Positions 23,854 through 37,000 of a stretch of DNA of 64,000 nucleotides are shown one piece after another (the first letter of the stretch is position 1; each line of letters starts with the position of its first letter). The position numbers were made by a program, and so were the translations under genes. Origin of the DNA: Paramarasmius palmivorus (taxonomy: Eukaryota; Basidiomycota; Agaricomycetes; Agaricales; Marasmiaceae); contig JAYKXP010000045.1 in NCBI GenBank assembly GCA_037176845.1, positions 310,001-374,000 of the forward strand, written 5' to 3'. The notes under the pieces were generated by a model that was not told where the DNA came from, searched no databases, and saw only the letters and a program-made list of their open reading frames with translations.

Positions 23854-24964
23854 TGTACAGCAGTTTGAAACGGAACGATTAGATCAAGATTAGTTCGATT
23901 TGAGAATTCCTACTAATAACGAAATTTAATCTTTATACTGTCAGTGAAGATTCAATGTACCACGGTGTTGAAGCAGTAGTGGGCTGTGCCGCTCGCCGGC
24001 CACGAACATTATGGATATGGGTGAAGGAATGACAAGCCTCTTCACCATCATTGCTAGTGAGCACATGACTCCAAGACGAAACTCTGAAGGGTTGCATGTA
24101 CGTGTTTTCGCTGCTTGCCGTCCTCCTGTATGGTATCCAGAAAGCCCTGAGGAATTATAGGTACCCGTTGACGTTCGTGGGGTTCTCGCGAGTTGGGGAG
24201 ATTGGAGTTTTGCCTGAAGAACGACTGATTTAGCATCTCGATCAGACTTCAGCGCTCAGCGCTTCAGCTGGGTAATGGCGGCGTATACGTACTTTGCCAG
24301 CATCCTAGGCCTTGCACCAGTAAATCTCAGCTCCGATCATAACACCCAAACTACCAAGTCTCCACGCTTTGACAAGGAACAAAGGGTAGCCCTTGAGGAA
24401 CCAGGACACCGAGTCGGATCTGGGAATGAAGCTGAAGCTACTTCTGGGTGTCAAAGCGGGTGACCTCCACATTAAAATCGCTCACAAACCTTCTACAGAG
24501 TGGGAAAGGAAGGGAAGGCAACTAACGGCACTCTTAGTGATCGCGACGTTAAATCAATGAATCAAATGCTTCGGACTGGTTCGGACCCGGATTTCTTCGG
24601 ATATCACCGGGCCGTGCCGAGTCGACCTCGAACTGAGAAATTCTCAGGGCCAACAACAGCGGCGTGAGCCATAAGATTTAGCTTGTCTATAAGCAATTGG
24701 TATCTATAACCCTCATCATGTTACATACTACAGCTTGCGACTGCTCCTTACGTGTTGGTCATCTATGGTTGTTTTGCTAAAACCTGGATTGATTCCATTG
24801 AATACATAATCAATGATAAGTACCACAGTTGACTTCATAAATGCTCTCGTCTACCGCTATTCCCTCTAAATGCTTTCTGGATGATTCAATCCGTCAGATC
24901 TGGTCCCCACTGCACTAGCGTGTTTAGACTCTTGAGGCAAAATGCTCAATAGCCTAGGATATTT

Positions 24965-26444
24965 TTACGCAACTTCTGTGCGCATCGATGCCAAGCGCAT
25001 ATTCGATACTGTCTGCTCGACGCTCTCCACACTATTTCCCAGCCCAATGCGAAAAACGATCAGCGTTGGAGCGATTCCCTGTGAGAACGAGAGTTGGCAG
25101 AGTTCAGGTGGACCGTCACGGTGGGGTTGTAATTAGAAGGAAGCACTCACGATAATTTGATTAGACATGGCCTGCATAAGTACTGTGAGGAGCGGCATGC
25201 GTTGCTGCACTATGTCGACTCGATTCGCAGGTTTGTCGGGCAAGTAAAACATCACAAGAACAGAAGACCCGTAACCTATCAGTGCCAGGGGGTACATAAT
25301 ACCGGACTCGACCCTATCAATTCCAGTAAGTACATACTGCAGCGGTACTGCAGTGGAGACTGGAAGCGGCTTACACAACAGCGATTACGGTACGATACAT
25401 CCTGTTGACCGACTTGCCTAAGTATGCTGAAGCTGTCCTGTTTATATAGTAAATTCGCCCAGCTATTGAGAGTCAGCTTGGCTCGGGACAAAGGGATTTA
25501 GAATACATCGTACTTACCGATCATAAACGTGACGATCAAATTCGTAAATGCAGTCATTAAGATGAAAGCTACTAGTAGATGAATGGCTTCCGTGCCTCCT
25601 TCCTGAGACCCATGAGAATCTGGTACTGGAGGCGAGATATTGAAGATATCAGTTCTGATATATTCGCTATAGCGAAAGATAACAACGAGTCTGAGTGCTG
25701 TCAATGTATGTCGAAAGGATAAATCAATCGTCTGCGACAGGAAAGTAGATCGCAACACACCGAGTATGGTAATACAGAGTATGGTTGGGAAGACAATGAT
25801 TTTGACTCTACCGCCCCAGACAACGTAGCATCTCCATAACTTGGTGAAATGATCAGTGCTTGCCAATGCCGCAACGAGTTCCAAATGCCAACCAAAATCA
25901 AGTCTGCAATCACACTGTGCAATGTGACGAAATCAGTTCGAAAACAATGTGTCAAATCATATGAGAGGACCTACTTTACAAATATCATTATGATACGCTG
26001 TGCAGGTATTGAATCTCTATATGCGATGAACGTGCTGTAAGCACTCAACATTGAAGTCGCTTGCTTTCCCGTACTCACATAGATTCAAGTTGCACACCGA
26101 GCGCTTGGTTGACAACGTCAACGGCATTGTAAATGAGGCTGGCCGTGGCGAGGATGAAGAGTGACGACATCGAAAAGCAATGAAGGAGGTATCGAGAACG
26201 TTTTTGTTTCACAAGTATGTAGATGCACACCGAGAAGAGGACGGTATAGATGCCTAGTAATGGAAGCACTTTATAAGTTTCTGCACCGCGCTGAAAGCGT
26301 CATACTACATACCATATAGAAAGCAAAGAACCTGCCGTCAATCGCGTGCATCATCAGAAAGCGAGAACCGGCTGAAAACAAAGACTCAAGGGATGTACTC
26401 ACAGAAAGAACCACCGCAACGCCTGGAATGGGGTCAGCAATCAT
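24965..26444 (-). CDS. Uncharacterised seven-transmembrane protein, copy 1
   Basis: Multi-exon gene for a membrane protein of an Agaricomycete-expanded family with no known function. From the ATG at 26444 (MIADPIPGVAVVLS) exons give LLGIYTVLFSVCIYILVKQK, FSMSSLFILATASLIYN, STFIAYRDSIPAQRI, VIADLIL spliced to LWRCYVVWGGRVKIIVFP, AIHLLVAFILMTAFTNLIV, VESGIMYPLALIGYGSSVLV and the C-terminal GIAPTLIVFRIGLG. The RCYVVWG and PTLIxxRxGLG signatures mark the family. Hydrophobicity suggests about seven helices, like a receptor or transporter, but no GPCR motif is decisive. I could join the exons without a lesion. Stop at 24965-24967. Tandem with a paralogue upstream on the same strand. Confidence 0.75.
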
Positions 26445-26919
26445 GACGGATTGAGATTTCTGGTCTCCCACACCATCTGAGTTCAAATACTCAGAATCAT
26501 GGTTGATGCTAAAGAGCGGATCAGCAGTGTATCTGATAACTGAGATCAGATCGCCTGGTCTTGATGAGTGTTAGTGAAGGATTTCAATTTGCAATATCCT
26601 CTCGGCCGGTGATAGCTGTGGCGCTAGAGCCCGTTGTACCATTGCACGACTGGTTGGAGGGCTCTCCCTAAACCTTAGTGAAAGCGATCGAATATCAATT
26701 GTAACAGAATCCAAGAACATCCGAGTACAGTGCCGTACAAAGGAACACACAACCTGACAGCTAACAGTGCCATTCATCAGAAATGACTAAGGATACCAGG
26801 ACCACTATAGGTAAGGATAAGTCAGGCAAACGGTTGCTCCATCCAGACACTACACTCGCCTATATGACTTTGCTATCTTTCTACGTCGACGTTTACTTCC
26901 ACCTTCACCGAGATGCCTT

Positions 26920-28384
26920 CTAAATTATCGAAGCTGTCGCTACCACATTTGCACCTCTGCCTACGTATAGGCGAGACGTTGAATCCGGCTCCGCATCAGT
27001 ATGTGTCGGCACCGTTTGCGAGTCAGCGCTCTCAACACTGATTCCGAGCCCCATGCGGACGATGATCAGTGTTGGAGCAATTCCCTGCGGGAAGCTTAGC
27101 CACAACTCTTGAAAGGACGAATAAGCCAGGCGCTTACGATAACCTGGTTCAACACAGGCTGCATAATGAGCATGAGAAACTGACTATCTTGCTGAGCCTT
27201 GTCGACCCTATCAGAGGTTCGGTTGGAAGTGCTGAACACTACGAGCACAGAGGCGGCATAAACAATCAATGCCAAAGGGTACATAATTCCAGATTCGATC
27301 CTGTAGGCGCTCATCAGTGCTGTGGCATACAGGACAAGGGTTGACATCTTACACTATAGCAATCACTGTGCGATACATCTTATCTACCGTCTTGCCAACA
27401 TAGGATGAAGCTTTCCGCTTGATGAAGTATATTCGGCCAGCTAAATATCAGAATTACTGGTCAGGTAATGATTGTACGAGGGAGGACACAGCCCTACCGA
27501 TTATCAAAGTAAGCAGAAGATTCGTAAATGCAGTGAAGAAAACGAGCACTAGAATCATGCGAATGGCTTCGTAGCCTTTCTGGTCGGGACTCTGACAGCA
27601 AGAGTAAAGTGAAGAGACTAGCTCCAATGTTTCGGCTGTAGCGGACGAGAACGAGTATCCTCAAGGCTGGGAAGGGTCATTTCCTGATACCGCGACGCGG
27701 AGAAGTCAAAAACATACCGCTAGTAGCGAGGCAGAGTATAGTCGGAATGACGATGACGATAACACAGCCATTCCAAACAGTGTGGCATCTCCAAATCTGT
27801 GCGAAAGTGGAGAACTCAATCTCGTGTTTTGAGCGAGAAAGTAGCGGGAAACGATCACCAGAATGGCGTCGGCAGTGATACTATCAATGAAGAGCTTGAG
27901 CACTTGAGTTGTCAACGTGAGGCAAGATAATTAGAGTACCCACTTTGCAAGCAAGGTTATGATCCACTGAGCGGGTACGCTGGGGACAAAGTGAATCATG
28001 GGTTGCGGCGGTACTTGTTTGACTAGGCTCACGCAGACCCCCAGCTCAGACCGAGAGCATGAGCAACAGCGTCCCCGGCATTGTAGACAAGACTGACAGT
28101 GGCGAAGATGAAAAGGGCCGACATAGAAAAGCAATGGATCAGATATCGACAGCATTTTTGCTTCAGGAGTATGCGGATGCATACTAAAAAGAGAACTGTG
28201 TAAATGCCTAATAGCCGGGTCATCGATATTCAATGTTGATGAATCAATCAGAAAGACAGTACCATAGAGAAAGCATAGTATCTGTATCGCATACCAGGTT
28301 AGACTCACTTACAGAGCAAGGAATGAGAGAACCTTTGCTCACGGAGAGAGTAAATGCCAGGCTTCGAACGGAGTCGAAAGCCAT
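26920..28384 (-). CDS. Uncharacterised seven-transmembrane protein, copy 2
   Basis: Tandem paralogue of the gene at 24965-26444, with the same exon plan. The likely start at 28384 (MAFDSVRSLAFTLS) ends its first exon at the same place before GTGAGC. Later come LLGIYTVLFLVCIRILLKQK, FSMSALFIFATVSLVYN, VESGIMYPLALIVYAASVLV and GIAPTLIIVRMGLGISVES. Between 27.6 and 27.9 kb the region matching VIADLIL / RCYVVWG is less clear: a TVWNGCVIVIVIPTI-type stretch is visible but I could not fix the exon edges, so a lesion there is possible. The tail (GRGANVVATASII) differs from copy 1. Confidence 0.65.
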
Positions 28385-30748
28385 GGCGGTCTGAGATGCG
28401 AATAGAGAGCTCCAGAGTCCCTATATATCTGCCTTTGGACGCCGAGAGTTGCGGCTATACAGCCTGTACCTGATAACAGAATACGGACCCATAATCAACG
28501 TAGAATGGGTAGTCGCGTTCGGGATAATCTTTGAGACAACTTTAGAATTCTCCTCGGCCGGCGATTACCAATGGCCTTCTGGCACTGTGCTGTGTCGTAG
28601 ACTTGGTACAGAGCAATGCACTTGTTCTGCATTCAAGAGTGGGGCACTTGAGATCAGAGCTGTGGACAGTGGTGGAGTCATCAGAAAGACGAACAGCGCA
28701 ATTCGACGGCCCGTAGTTGTTGAGCAGAGAGTCCTGTGCATCAAACACCCAATCGAGACCAAGATCCGAAAAAATATCGGGAAGGAGACTGCTTTGTGAG
28801 CCACATATGAATGTTATGCCGCGCATTCTGGAAAGATAGCATACCTTGAAATAACCACTTCGTTTTCAACACAATCATCCGCTGAAACTCAGCATCACAT
28901 CTATTAGCTCTGCCCCCTTGCGGTCCGTAGGTGCTTGCCAACCATCGATTACTTGGCCTGAAGAGACGGGACGAGGGACTGAAGTAATCTGGGAGTTTCA
29001 GAGACACTGGTCGAAATGGAATTCCAAAACTGCACACCATGCAGCTATGTTTCCTCAGTTTGCAATATTGAGCAAAGAGATGGCCTTGCGTCCTGCGCAT
29101 CTTCTATGGGTTATTACGCCCATCTTGTCAAGAGGCCGTGTGGTTTCCTGAGAGACAGTTTGGTGAAAGAACACTTTAGGTACTCACCGGAATATGATGC
29201 ACCCTCTTTGCCGTTTTGTTCAGTGGTGACCATATTTCCATGTTTTAGCTGAGCCTCGATGCAACCTAAGGTGCCGGGGAGGCCTTCTGGGCGTAGTTTC
29301 GACATTGACGAGAAATGTGGGTTGAAATGCAAGAGACGATACCAGTGTGATGGTCAGTGGTGGGAGCGAAGCAGCAACCGAGCCGCAACCATGACAGTCA
29401 TCGTTCCTCTTTCTTGAACCGCCATCATCTCTCACCATCACAACCTCCGAACCTCATGCAGACCAAAAGCTTCTTGCACAAAGGAGCTTCTTCCTGTGGT
29501 ACGATTGCATTACCAGTTTTTGAACCTCGAGTTGACGTTTTCTAGTAGGAGCTCGTTTGTGCCGCGCCCTCAAGTTGAGAAGGAAGGACGTGGTCATCGG
29601 ATTAAGACCTCTGGTGCATTCTCAGTTTTTAGGGGCATTTCCCAGGGCTAATCATGTCGGGTGATTGGCAGATATGTGCATTATGATGAATAACTTCAAT
29701 GTCGACAGAAATTGGCTACTGAAGAGTCGTTACAAGCACGGCCGGAATCTGGAAACTCGTCTTCTTTTGTCGTATCAGAAGGAGTATATCTCGAAAGAGA
29801 GGCAGGGTCTCGGGGATGTTCGTGGACTCGATTGGGTAGAAGCTCAGCGCTCCGCTGTGGGAATGCAGATTCTGAGAAGTGTTGCGGATTGCCCCCAAGT
29901 GCTAAGGTGCGAATTCTTCATATGTATTGGCTCTCATATAGACGTCGACGCTGACGATGAGAAGGTTCCGAAGCCAACAACTGCCCGAAGACTTTGCCAT
30001 CGATACACGACAACTACCCGACTTGAACCATGATCCTGTACAAAGCACCTCCCCAGACGTTTGGATCCCTCACATTCGCCGACGGACTGCGCTCGTGGAA
30101 AACTCATAGCGACAAGATACATATATCGAGGGCGCTAGTCACATCCTTGGTTCTCGAATTGCATGCCGAAGCATTACTCCGGAGCTAAGCTCAGTGTCCA
30201 GACTGATCCCTGGCAGTATCGTATAGTACTGCTGTAGACTCAGTAAAACATATTGGGCCTCGGGAGATTCAGAGACATCGAAATGTAGCGTTTGAATATG
30301 CATTCGTTCGTATACAGCATGATACCCCGAGACGATTACCTGCACCAACAAGGTCGGATTTGGCTGTACCTTTCCATGCGTCGATAACGGGAGATTGCAA
30401 GCTTCCTAGGACTCAGGAGCGCCCACAATAACACAGCAAGTTGAAGCTTGAAGTTCGGGTGTACAGCGGGCGCCAGGTCGTAAATTTCCACGTTCCTGAG
30501 CCGATTTGGACAGGTGCCGCTCGACGACCATTTTCTTCTTTTCGACTTGCCATGGACTTTGCATGGCAAATCTCGGCATTTCATATCTCGTGTATGTCTC
30601 TAACCGCTATCGTGGCCATTCATTTGTACTGTATCTTGGTAATATAACACCACCGCTTTCAAACCCTACTCGATGTTATGGAATTAACTGGCACAGAAAG
30701 GCGAGCGAATTGAGGTAACTGAGGTCGATATTAAGTTTGAGCACTAAT
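28385..30748. other. Intergenic, no recognised gene
   Basis: About 2.4 kb. Minus-strand frames at about 28.54-28.83 kb (containing GLDWVFDAQDSLLNNYG), 29.1-29.4 kb and 30.14-30.58 kb (containing TLHFDVSESPEAQYVLLSLQ) look more protein-like than random, but none matches a family I know and they cannot be joined into one gene. They may be relics or exons of an unknown gene; I do not call a CDS. Confidence 0.4.
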
Positions 30749-32542
30749 CTAAATACAGCAATCTACTGCAAGAGCACTCAAAACGAATCCTACGACCAGA
30801 AGGTTAACACTGAATCGAGTCAGAGTGCCAGCGTTCGACGAAGCGGGAGATCCGGATGGTGGTATCGCGTCCGTCTGGCTAGAAGCAGAACCAGACACGC
30901 CAAACCCGACTGAATTGACTGCGGTAGTAGCCCCAACAACACCTACACCATCTTCACCAACGGTGAGTGTAATCGACCGGACACTACCACCAAGCGTGAC
31001 ATCAACCACAGTTGAAGCAACCTCGGCAGTGGGCCCCGCCTCCGAGGTAGAAGCGGGGTCAAATATGGAATAAGTAGCGTAAGCGCTGGTTTCAGTCTTG
31101 GTTTCAGTGGCCGTTGGCGTTATAACAGGGTTGAATATCGAAAAGCTGCCATGGAATACACTCGTGCTGTCGGTCTCGGACGTACCCTCATCATCTGAGT
31201 CCAAAGTAGCAGTCGCACGTACAGTAGTGGGGTTGAAAAGAGATGGATGTGGGGGACGCATCACCGTGAATATGGTGGAAGGAGGTAGCAGATCGATGGA
31301 GCTTGTGTTGGTGTCCGAGCCTGATCTTGCCAACAGTTCGGGCTTCCGACTAGCAGCAGTGAGAGTAAAGGTCCGGATGTACGAGATCTCCCAATACGCC
31401 GAGGTAGAGTTGTTTGGCTGAGATGGGAACTGATCGGCATATTATTCATGGGGGCGAGAAACAGGAACGTACGGTACACTCTCCACTTTGAGGGCCCGGA
31501 CATGTTTCGGTATACGCTTCGGGTTCACCGGCCCTTGTAATAGCAGAATGTTCAGGTTATCGATCACCGGGAGCGATGAAAGATGCTCACTGGTCTCCGC
31601 AAAGGGTAACACCCAGAGCCAACCTCATGGGCACGTGTCCAGCCGCGGGATATATGGCACTGGGCTTTTGCCAATCTGAAAGATTTAGGTTCATACCCTC
31701 GCGAAACTTGGTCTGAGAAATAGAAAACGGGATATCTTGACGCTGTTACACTGGTACTTAGCGTAATGCTCAATGAAAACACAGAAGAACTCACGCTCCA
31801 AGACCACATGAGCACCCTTTCAACGTCAATCTGAAGAGCGAACACGCCACCATCTCCTTCTCCAGCTTCGCGTGCAATCGACTCCCCGCATCCATCAGAG
31901 GCCGTAGAGCCTTTTAGAGTTTTGGGGGACTGAGGTTCGGGCTGCTGAACATAATCAGTCTGCCACTGAGCCATGTTGAATTGGTTTTGGATTTTGCCCA
32001 TGAGGTCAAGTTCACCGAGGCTGAATGAAGGCTGTACCTATAGGGAGTATAGATATCAGATTGATGGTGCGGAAATCAGAAATAAACCGGTACTCACAGA
32101 ACATCCGACTCTGGGGACGTGAGCAGCATCAATGAGAATCAGGTTTCCAATTGAATATGTATCTGCTGTTGTGATTTTGATCTGCAACGAGTTAGCTCCC
32201 GGATGCGCAGCTCAAGATGGGTTGCGCTCACAGATCTGGAGTTGTGGTGAACAGAGTCGATTTTGGTAGTATTGTCGATACGGATGATGGCGTGCCCATT
32301 TGAATGGTTGACAAGGATAAGGTCGTGATGTGTGCCGGAATGTTGTGTGATGGAGGAGCTGCTTCCTGCAGAAAAAACGTGTCTGTTGGTGCACGCCATG
32401 AATTCAGTAGGGGAGACGCACCATTGATATCCCAGCCCGAGAAGAAATCCTTTCCGGCATACTCTCGCAAGGGTTCGTATGACAAGACCCGTAAAGCCAG
32501 TCCAAGTCTAGCGAGGAGGAGAGGGATGTAGAGCGAGTTCAT
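30749..32542 (-). CDS. GH16-like surface protein G1, acid/base Glu missing
   Basis: Secreted protein with the beta-jelly-roll sequence pattern of fungal endo-1,3(4)-beta-glucanases (GH16). The start at 32542 opens a signal peptide (MNSLYIPLLLARLGLAL); then come YEPLREYAGKDFFSGWDI, NGHAIIRIDNTTK, ITTADTYSIGNLILIDAA, GELDLMGKI, GGVFALQIDVERVLMWSWS, QKPSAIYPAAG, TLCGDQ, AYTETCPGP and SAYWEISYIRTFTL. The GH16 active-site strand is normally GEIDIIEG; here nucleophile-position Glu and Asp remain but the acid/base Glu is Gly. The WPAFW strand has been lost (VQPSFSL). A long Ser/Thr-rich tail ends hydrophobic (FSVNLLVVGFVLSALAV), fitting a GPI anchor. The tail contains VTLGGSVRSITLTVGE, shared with G3 and G4. 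Introns join in phase. Probably a glucan-binding pseudoenzyme. Confidence 0.83.
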
Positions 32543-34092
32543 TGTGCTGAAAGACTCCAAGGTTGAGCAGCAGCTTTAAATGAAAAGGTGCTCTATCTAT
32601 ACTCACAGTTCATGGTTACAATCACGGGCATTTTGTTCGTATCAGTTGTTTACGTCTGTCTTCTTGAGTTGCACCAGGATCTGCAGACCTGTTTGTGATC
32701 ATCAGAGATGCGGGAGCGAGTCGGAATACAAAAGGTTGAGATGCACACGATGTCCGCTGTTGAACTCTATAGCGAGGAAGTTGATATATGAGTTAATGAA
32801 TCACATTCCTGTGCTGAAAACACCGCACCGTACGAGTTTCCTTTGTCCCCAGTTAACAGCGATAATAATGTACCGGCTGAGAGGAACCCTAAACCTAATC
32901 TCTACCTCCTGCGCCTTTCCACAACAAGCACTTTTCTTTCGGTGTAGGGAGTGGGTCCTTGAAATGGAATTGTTATCGGAGAAGACAGAGGTAAAGACGA
33001 GGGTATGCAATTCTTCTTGTTGTTTGTTGTCTAAAAGAGCCGCCAGCGAAGCATGATGAAAGGAGCTTGTTAACCAGATAGTTTTGGGAAGTGTGCTTGG
33101 TGCTTTGGACATGTTGAACTAGTTCAAATTGAAATGACGAGAGGGTCGAAAGGAAAGGTAGACCGTCACCATCGCGGCAAATTTCTCTTGATCGCCGCGA
33201 CCGTCTTTTCTCATGGACCACCACGACCCTGCCACCACCTCTCCAACTCGTACGTGCCGAGGAGCTTAGACACGGAGAAAGAAGTCAACTTCATTGGTAT
33301 GTCTAGTATACCTATTTCTACTGTACCTGATGGAGTACGGTGACAGGAAGATAATGATTGGACCGATGTTAATGGAATGTTGGATGTCCCGGCTATGTTC
33401 TGTTCTCATCTTTGAGAACTAGTCATGTAGAATGATGAGCAGATATCGAACGTGGAACTGAAGCACAGGGCTTCAAGAAGAGCGCAGGCCGAAAATCTCT
33501 CCTCAGTCCCCAACAACACCAGACCTTCGCAGTGCCGATTCACATGCTCAAGCCGATGGGTGCGTTCTACCTGAACTCTGTCGACTATACCGCTGATATT
33601 GACGACAAGCCGGGTCAGGATTGGAAAAACGCTACTTTTCCCCTCTCTTGGTAGAGAACACCTCTATCTCTCTCAAGGTTTGTACTTCTGACCTTCATAT
33701 GTTGGCTATGCTTATGGAAAGCCCAAGGAAGGCTCCAGGTGGAGAAGAAAGCATATTTCAGAAGACCGTTCCCCGAGTCTTTCGCTACTACTCTCTCTAC
33801 GGGCCTTATCTACCCTAGGGTCTGTACTCTTTACCACGAATCGATATATGATCCGCGTTTGCCGTGCCCATCGTGCTCCTAGAGAAAACCTCAAGTTGAA
33901 ATTCTCGAGACTGTCACCTGAAACGCTGGAACCGTCACGGCGGTCTTCGGTATACTTCCTATCGTGCAAAGTGCCTAGCGCCCTCCCTTCTCAAAGCGCC
34001 CATTTTGTGCTATGGATAGAAACATTTTCACAGGCCCACAGCTTCTGTTCTAAACCATGTATGACACGAGGTTTGGGTTGTCGTCTTCCATC
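32543..34092. other. Intergenic, divergent promoters of G1 and kinase K1
   Basis: No recognised gene. A plus-strand frame at about 33.47-33.65 kb reads PIHMLKPMGAFYLNSVDY then KPGQDWKNATFP and stops at TAG; it looks like a coding relic of unknown origin. From about 33.96 kb the sequence resembles the upstream region of kinase K5 (52.68-52.82 kb), including GGATAGAAACATTTTCACAG, so the K1 promoter is duplicated. Confidence 0.45.
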
Positions 34093-37000
34093 ATGAACTA
34101 CGAGGACGATCTCCCGACGCTCCACTTCGTATTGCACGACAATGAACAAGCGTATCGAGAGCTATTAGGACTCAGAGGAACCGATGCACAATCCGGGTTG
34201 GATTGGTTACAACATGTAGGTTGTTTACTCATCTTCTCTCTCTGAGCGCTCAAACGCCTGATTAGCATATTGACGTTCCAGAGATCCCAAACAGCCTTCG
34301 CACCTCAATATGTCAAACGATGATCCGCCTATCAAAGAGATCCGGTCTTGCCCCAAGTTGCTTGACAATTCGAGGTGTGATGAAGCTCGGGGAACATCCT
34401 GTCGCTGGTGGTGGGTTCGGTGATATCTGGAAAGGGCGTCTTGGGAAAGATCAACTGGTATGCTTGAAGGTAGTAAAAGTCTATCTCACATCAGATGTGA
34501 AGAAAAGCCTCAAGGTGCGTTTCACATTATTCAAGGGGTACATAGACTTATTAGGATCAACAGGAATACCTGCGCGAAGCAATCATCTGGCGACAGCTCA
34601 AACACCCAAACCTTCTTCCTTGTTTGGGGTTATACTATCTCGACGATTCACACGAACGCATCTGCTTGGTTTCGCCGTGGATGGAGAACGGAAACCTCGT
34701 GGATTTCCTCAGCACTCGCCCCCGAGAATCTGTCAACCATATTCAGCTGATCCACGATATCACGAGTGGACTCTCGTACTTGCACGCTTTAAATATAGTC
34801 CATGGTGACCTCAAGGGCGTCAGTAAACACATCGCCTGAAATTACCCAGCTGACGCTAATAACTCAGGCAAACATCCTCATATCACACTCCCATAGGGCT
34901 TGTATCGCTGATTTTGGACTATCTCGCGTCTCAGATTCTATGATTCACCAAGTGACGAGCACCGCTGAACAAATAGGTGGAAGCGCTAGATGGAGTGCTC
35001 CTGAGATACATGATGGACAATCATCGACAAGTAGGAGCGACATTTACTCATGTGGTTGTCTTTTTTACGAGGTGTGTATCGATCTGAGTTTGTCTAGGAA
35101 AGTCACCAAATGATGACCATTCCCGATCCCCAACCCCAGGTTATTACTGGCCGACCTCCATTTTTCCACCTGAAAAGAGACCCGGCGATCGCGGTAGCGG
35201 TTTTACGTGGGGATCGGCCTTCGAAGCCTTTGGATTTCGACGTACAGGGCGAGCTATGGTCACTAATGGAACAATGCTGGCAGGCTGAGCCTGCATTGCG
35301 GCCGACGGCAGAGGATGTGCTTCGACATTTACTCACATTCGGAGACATTTCTCTGGCGGAAGAATGGGACAGCACACTATTCACCGAGCTCAGAAGGAGC
35401 ATGGTCAACGACCCACTTCGAGGAACGTCTGGTATTCCCCAAGCACTGGTTGAACTTGTGCAAAGTCTAGGAATTCGGGCAAGCAACCGAGACGTACATA
35501 CCCAGCTGCCCGCTTCTGGCGGAGAACAAGATCCCAACAAGCACACTGCACCGCATAATGCCAACACACAACCCCCTCTAAAACCTGTCGTGCCTCTGAA
35601 AGTTACTGCTAATCGTTGGGATCGTAAGTACCATAATGCAGTCGACGCCGACTCTCCCGAGCTTGTTGAACAGAAGGTCAGGGCTCTGCTCAACAAGATC
35701 ACCATGGAGAAGTTTGACTCCATATCTGACCAGATCATTGTCTGGGCGAACATGTCGGAGAACGAGAAGGATGGACGAACTCTCGTACAGGTTATCCGAC
35801 TCATCTTCGGGAAGGCGACTGATGAGGCCAACTTTTCGGAGATGTACGCTCGCCTTTGCCGCAAGATGATGGATCGGATTAGCCCTCAAGTTCAGGATGA
35901 GGGTATCAGGAATGTAGAGGGCAAGCCTATCTCTGGTGGTCAGCTGTTCAGGAAGTACCTTCTCAATCGCTGTCAGGAAGATTTTGAGCGGGGTTGGACC
36001 ACAGCTGCCAAGGCTGTTGCAAAAGCCAATGTAGACAAGGAGGAGGGAGAAGTCGCACTGTACTCTAACGAGTACTACGCTGCTCAGAAGGCTAAGCGAC
36101 AGGGTCTTGGTCTCGTCAGGTTTATTGGAGAACTGTTCAAGCTCCAGATGTTGACTGAGCGTATCATGCACGAATGTGTGAAGAAACTCCTTGACCATCC
36201 CGAAGAGGACTCGGAGATCGAATCTCTGTGGACGCTCCTTATCACTGTTGGCCAGGTTCTCGATACTGCTAAGGCCAAGGCACACATGGACGCTTATTTC
36301 TACCGTATTAAAGAAGTGATGAGAAGCCCGAACGTCAGCCCGCGAATGCAATTCCTGTTGCAGGTATGTTTTATGTTTCCAGTCTAAGTAGACAATGTCG
36401 TTGATTGTACTGCAGGACATGATCAAACTTCGTGAGCGAAGATGGATCGCTAAGAATGCCATCGCCGTTCCACAGACAATTGGTCAAATCCGAGAGACAG
36501 TAAGTTATAGATTATTCCTACTGTTACTCTTGCCGATACTAACCATAGACTGCCGAGCAGAAGTCTTTGCAAGACTACATCCATGGAGAGCTCCCCATAT
36601 CGCTTTCAGTTTCTCAACACGGTAGCGGCAGAGCAAATGCCAACGCAGTCGGTCCTGATAGTTGGGGGCCGGTGGCCGGACGAGTGTCCTTCGGTGTCCC
36701 CCGTACTCATCGCAAGAAGACTCTGTCGGAGGCTGACGTTAAAAAGAAGATAGAGGGGGATTTGAGAGTGTTCTTTATCTCTCGGAATATCGACGAGGCC
36801 GAGGGCTACTTTGCCAAGTTACGGTCACAACATGATCATCAACTCTTGGTTGACGGGCTTGTGTCGAAAGCCGTCGAATCAAAACAGGCTGATGCCGAAC
36901 TCGTTGGTAACTTGCTCAAACGGGCTTCTTCAGAGAACCTGTGCTCGCCGTCTGCGTTCGAGCAAGCATTCGCCTCGATCGCCTCGGTCTTGGATGATAC

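Larger units (their letters stand above)
20693..24964. other. Gene-poor, repeat-bearing intergenic region
   Basis: About 4.3 kb in which I recognise no coding gene. It contains a pair of diverged direct repeats, a short GGCATC-type motif family, a duplicated segment with the palindrome CCAGCCGGAGGCTGG, a four-unit ATCT microsatellite near 23.73 kb, and T-rich sequence with many TTTCAG words around 21.6-21.75 kb. Frames over 100 codons exist but are compositionally simple or match no family I know. This looks like decayed mobile-element sequence. Confidence 0.5.

Noticed and set aside
35140..36363. eIF4G part as a processed retrocopy
   Set aside because: Two further introns with good GT-AG boundaries (36364-36415, 36500-36548) interrupt it, so it is not a simple intronless retrocopy.
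35103..36462. Long minus-strand open frames (about 250 and 290 codons) opposite K1
   Set aside because: They are the antisense of the strongly conserved kinase C-lobe and MIF4G exon; their translations match no family.
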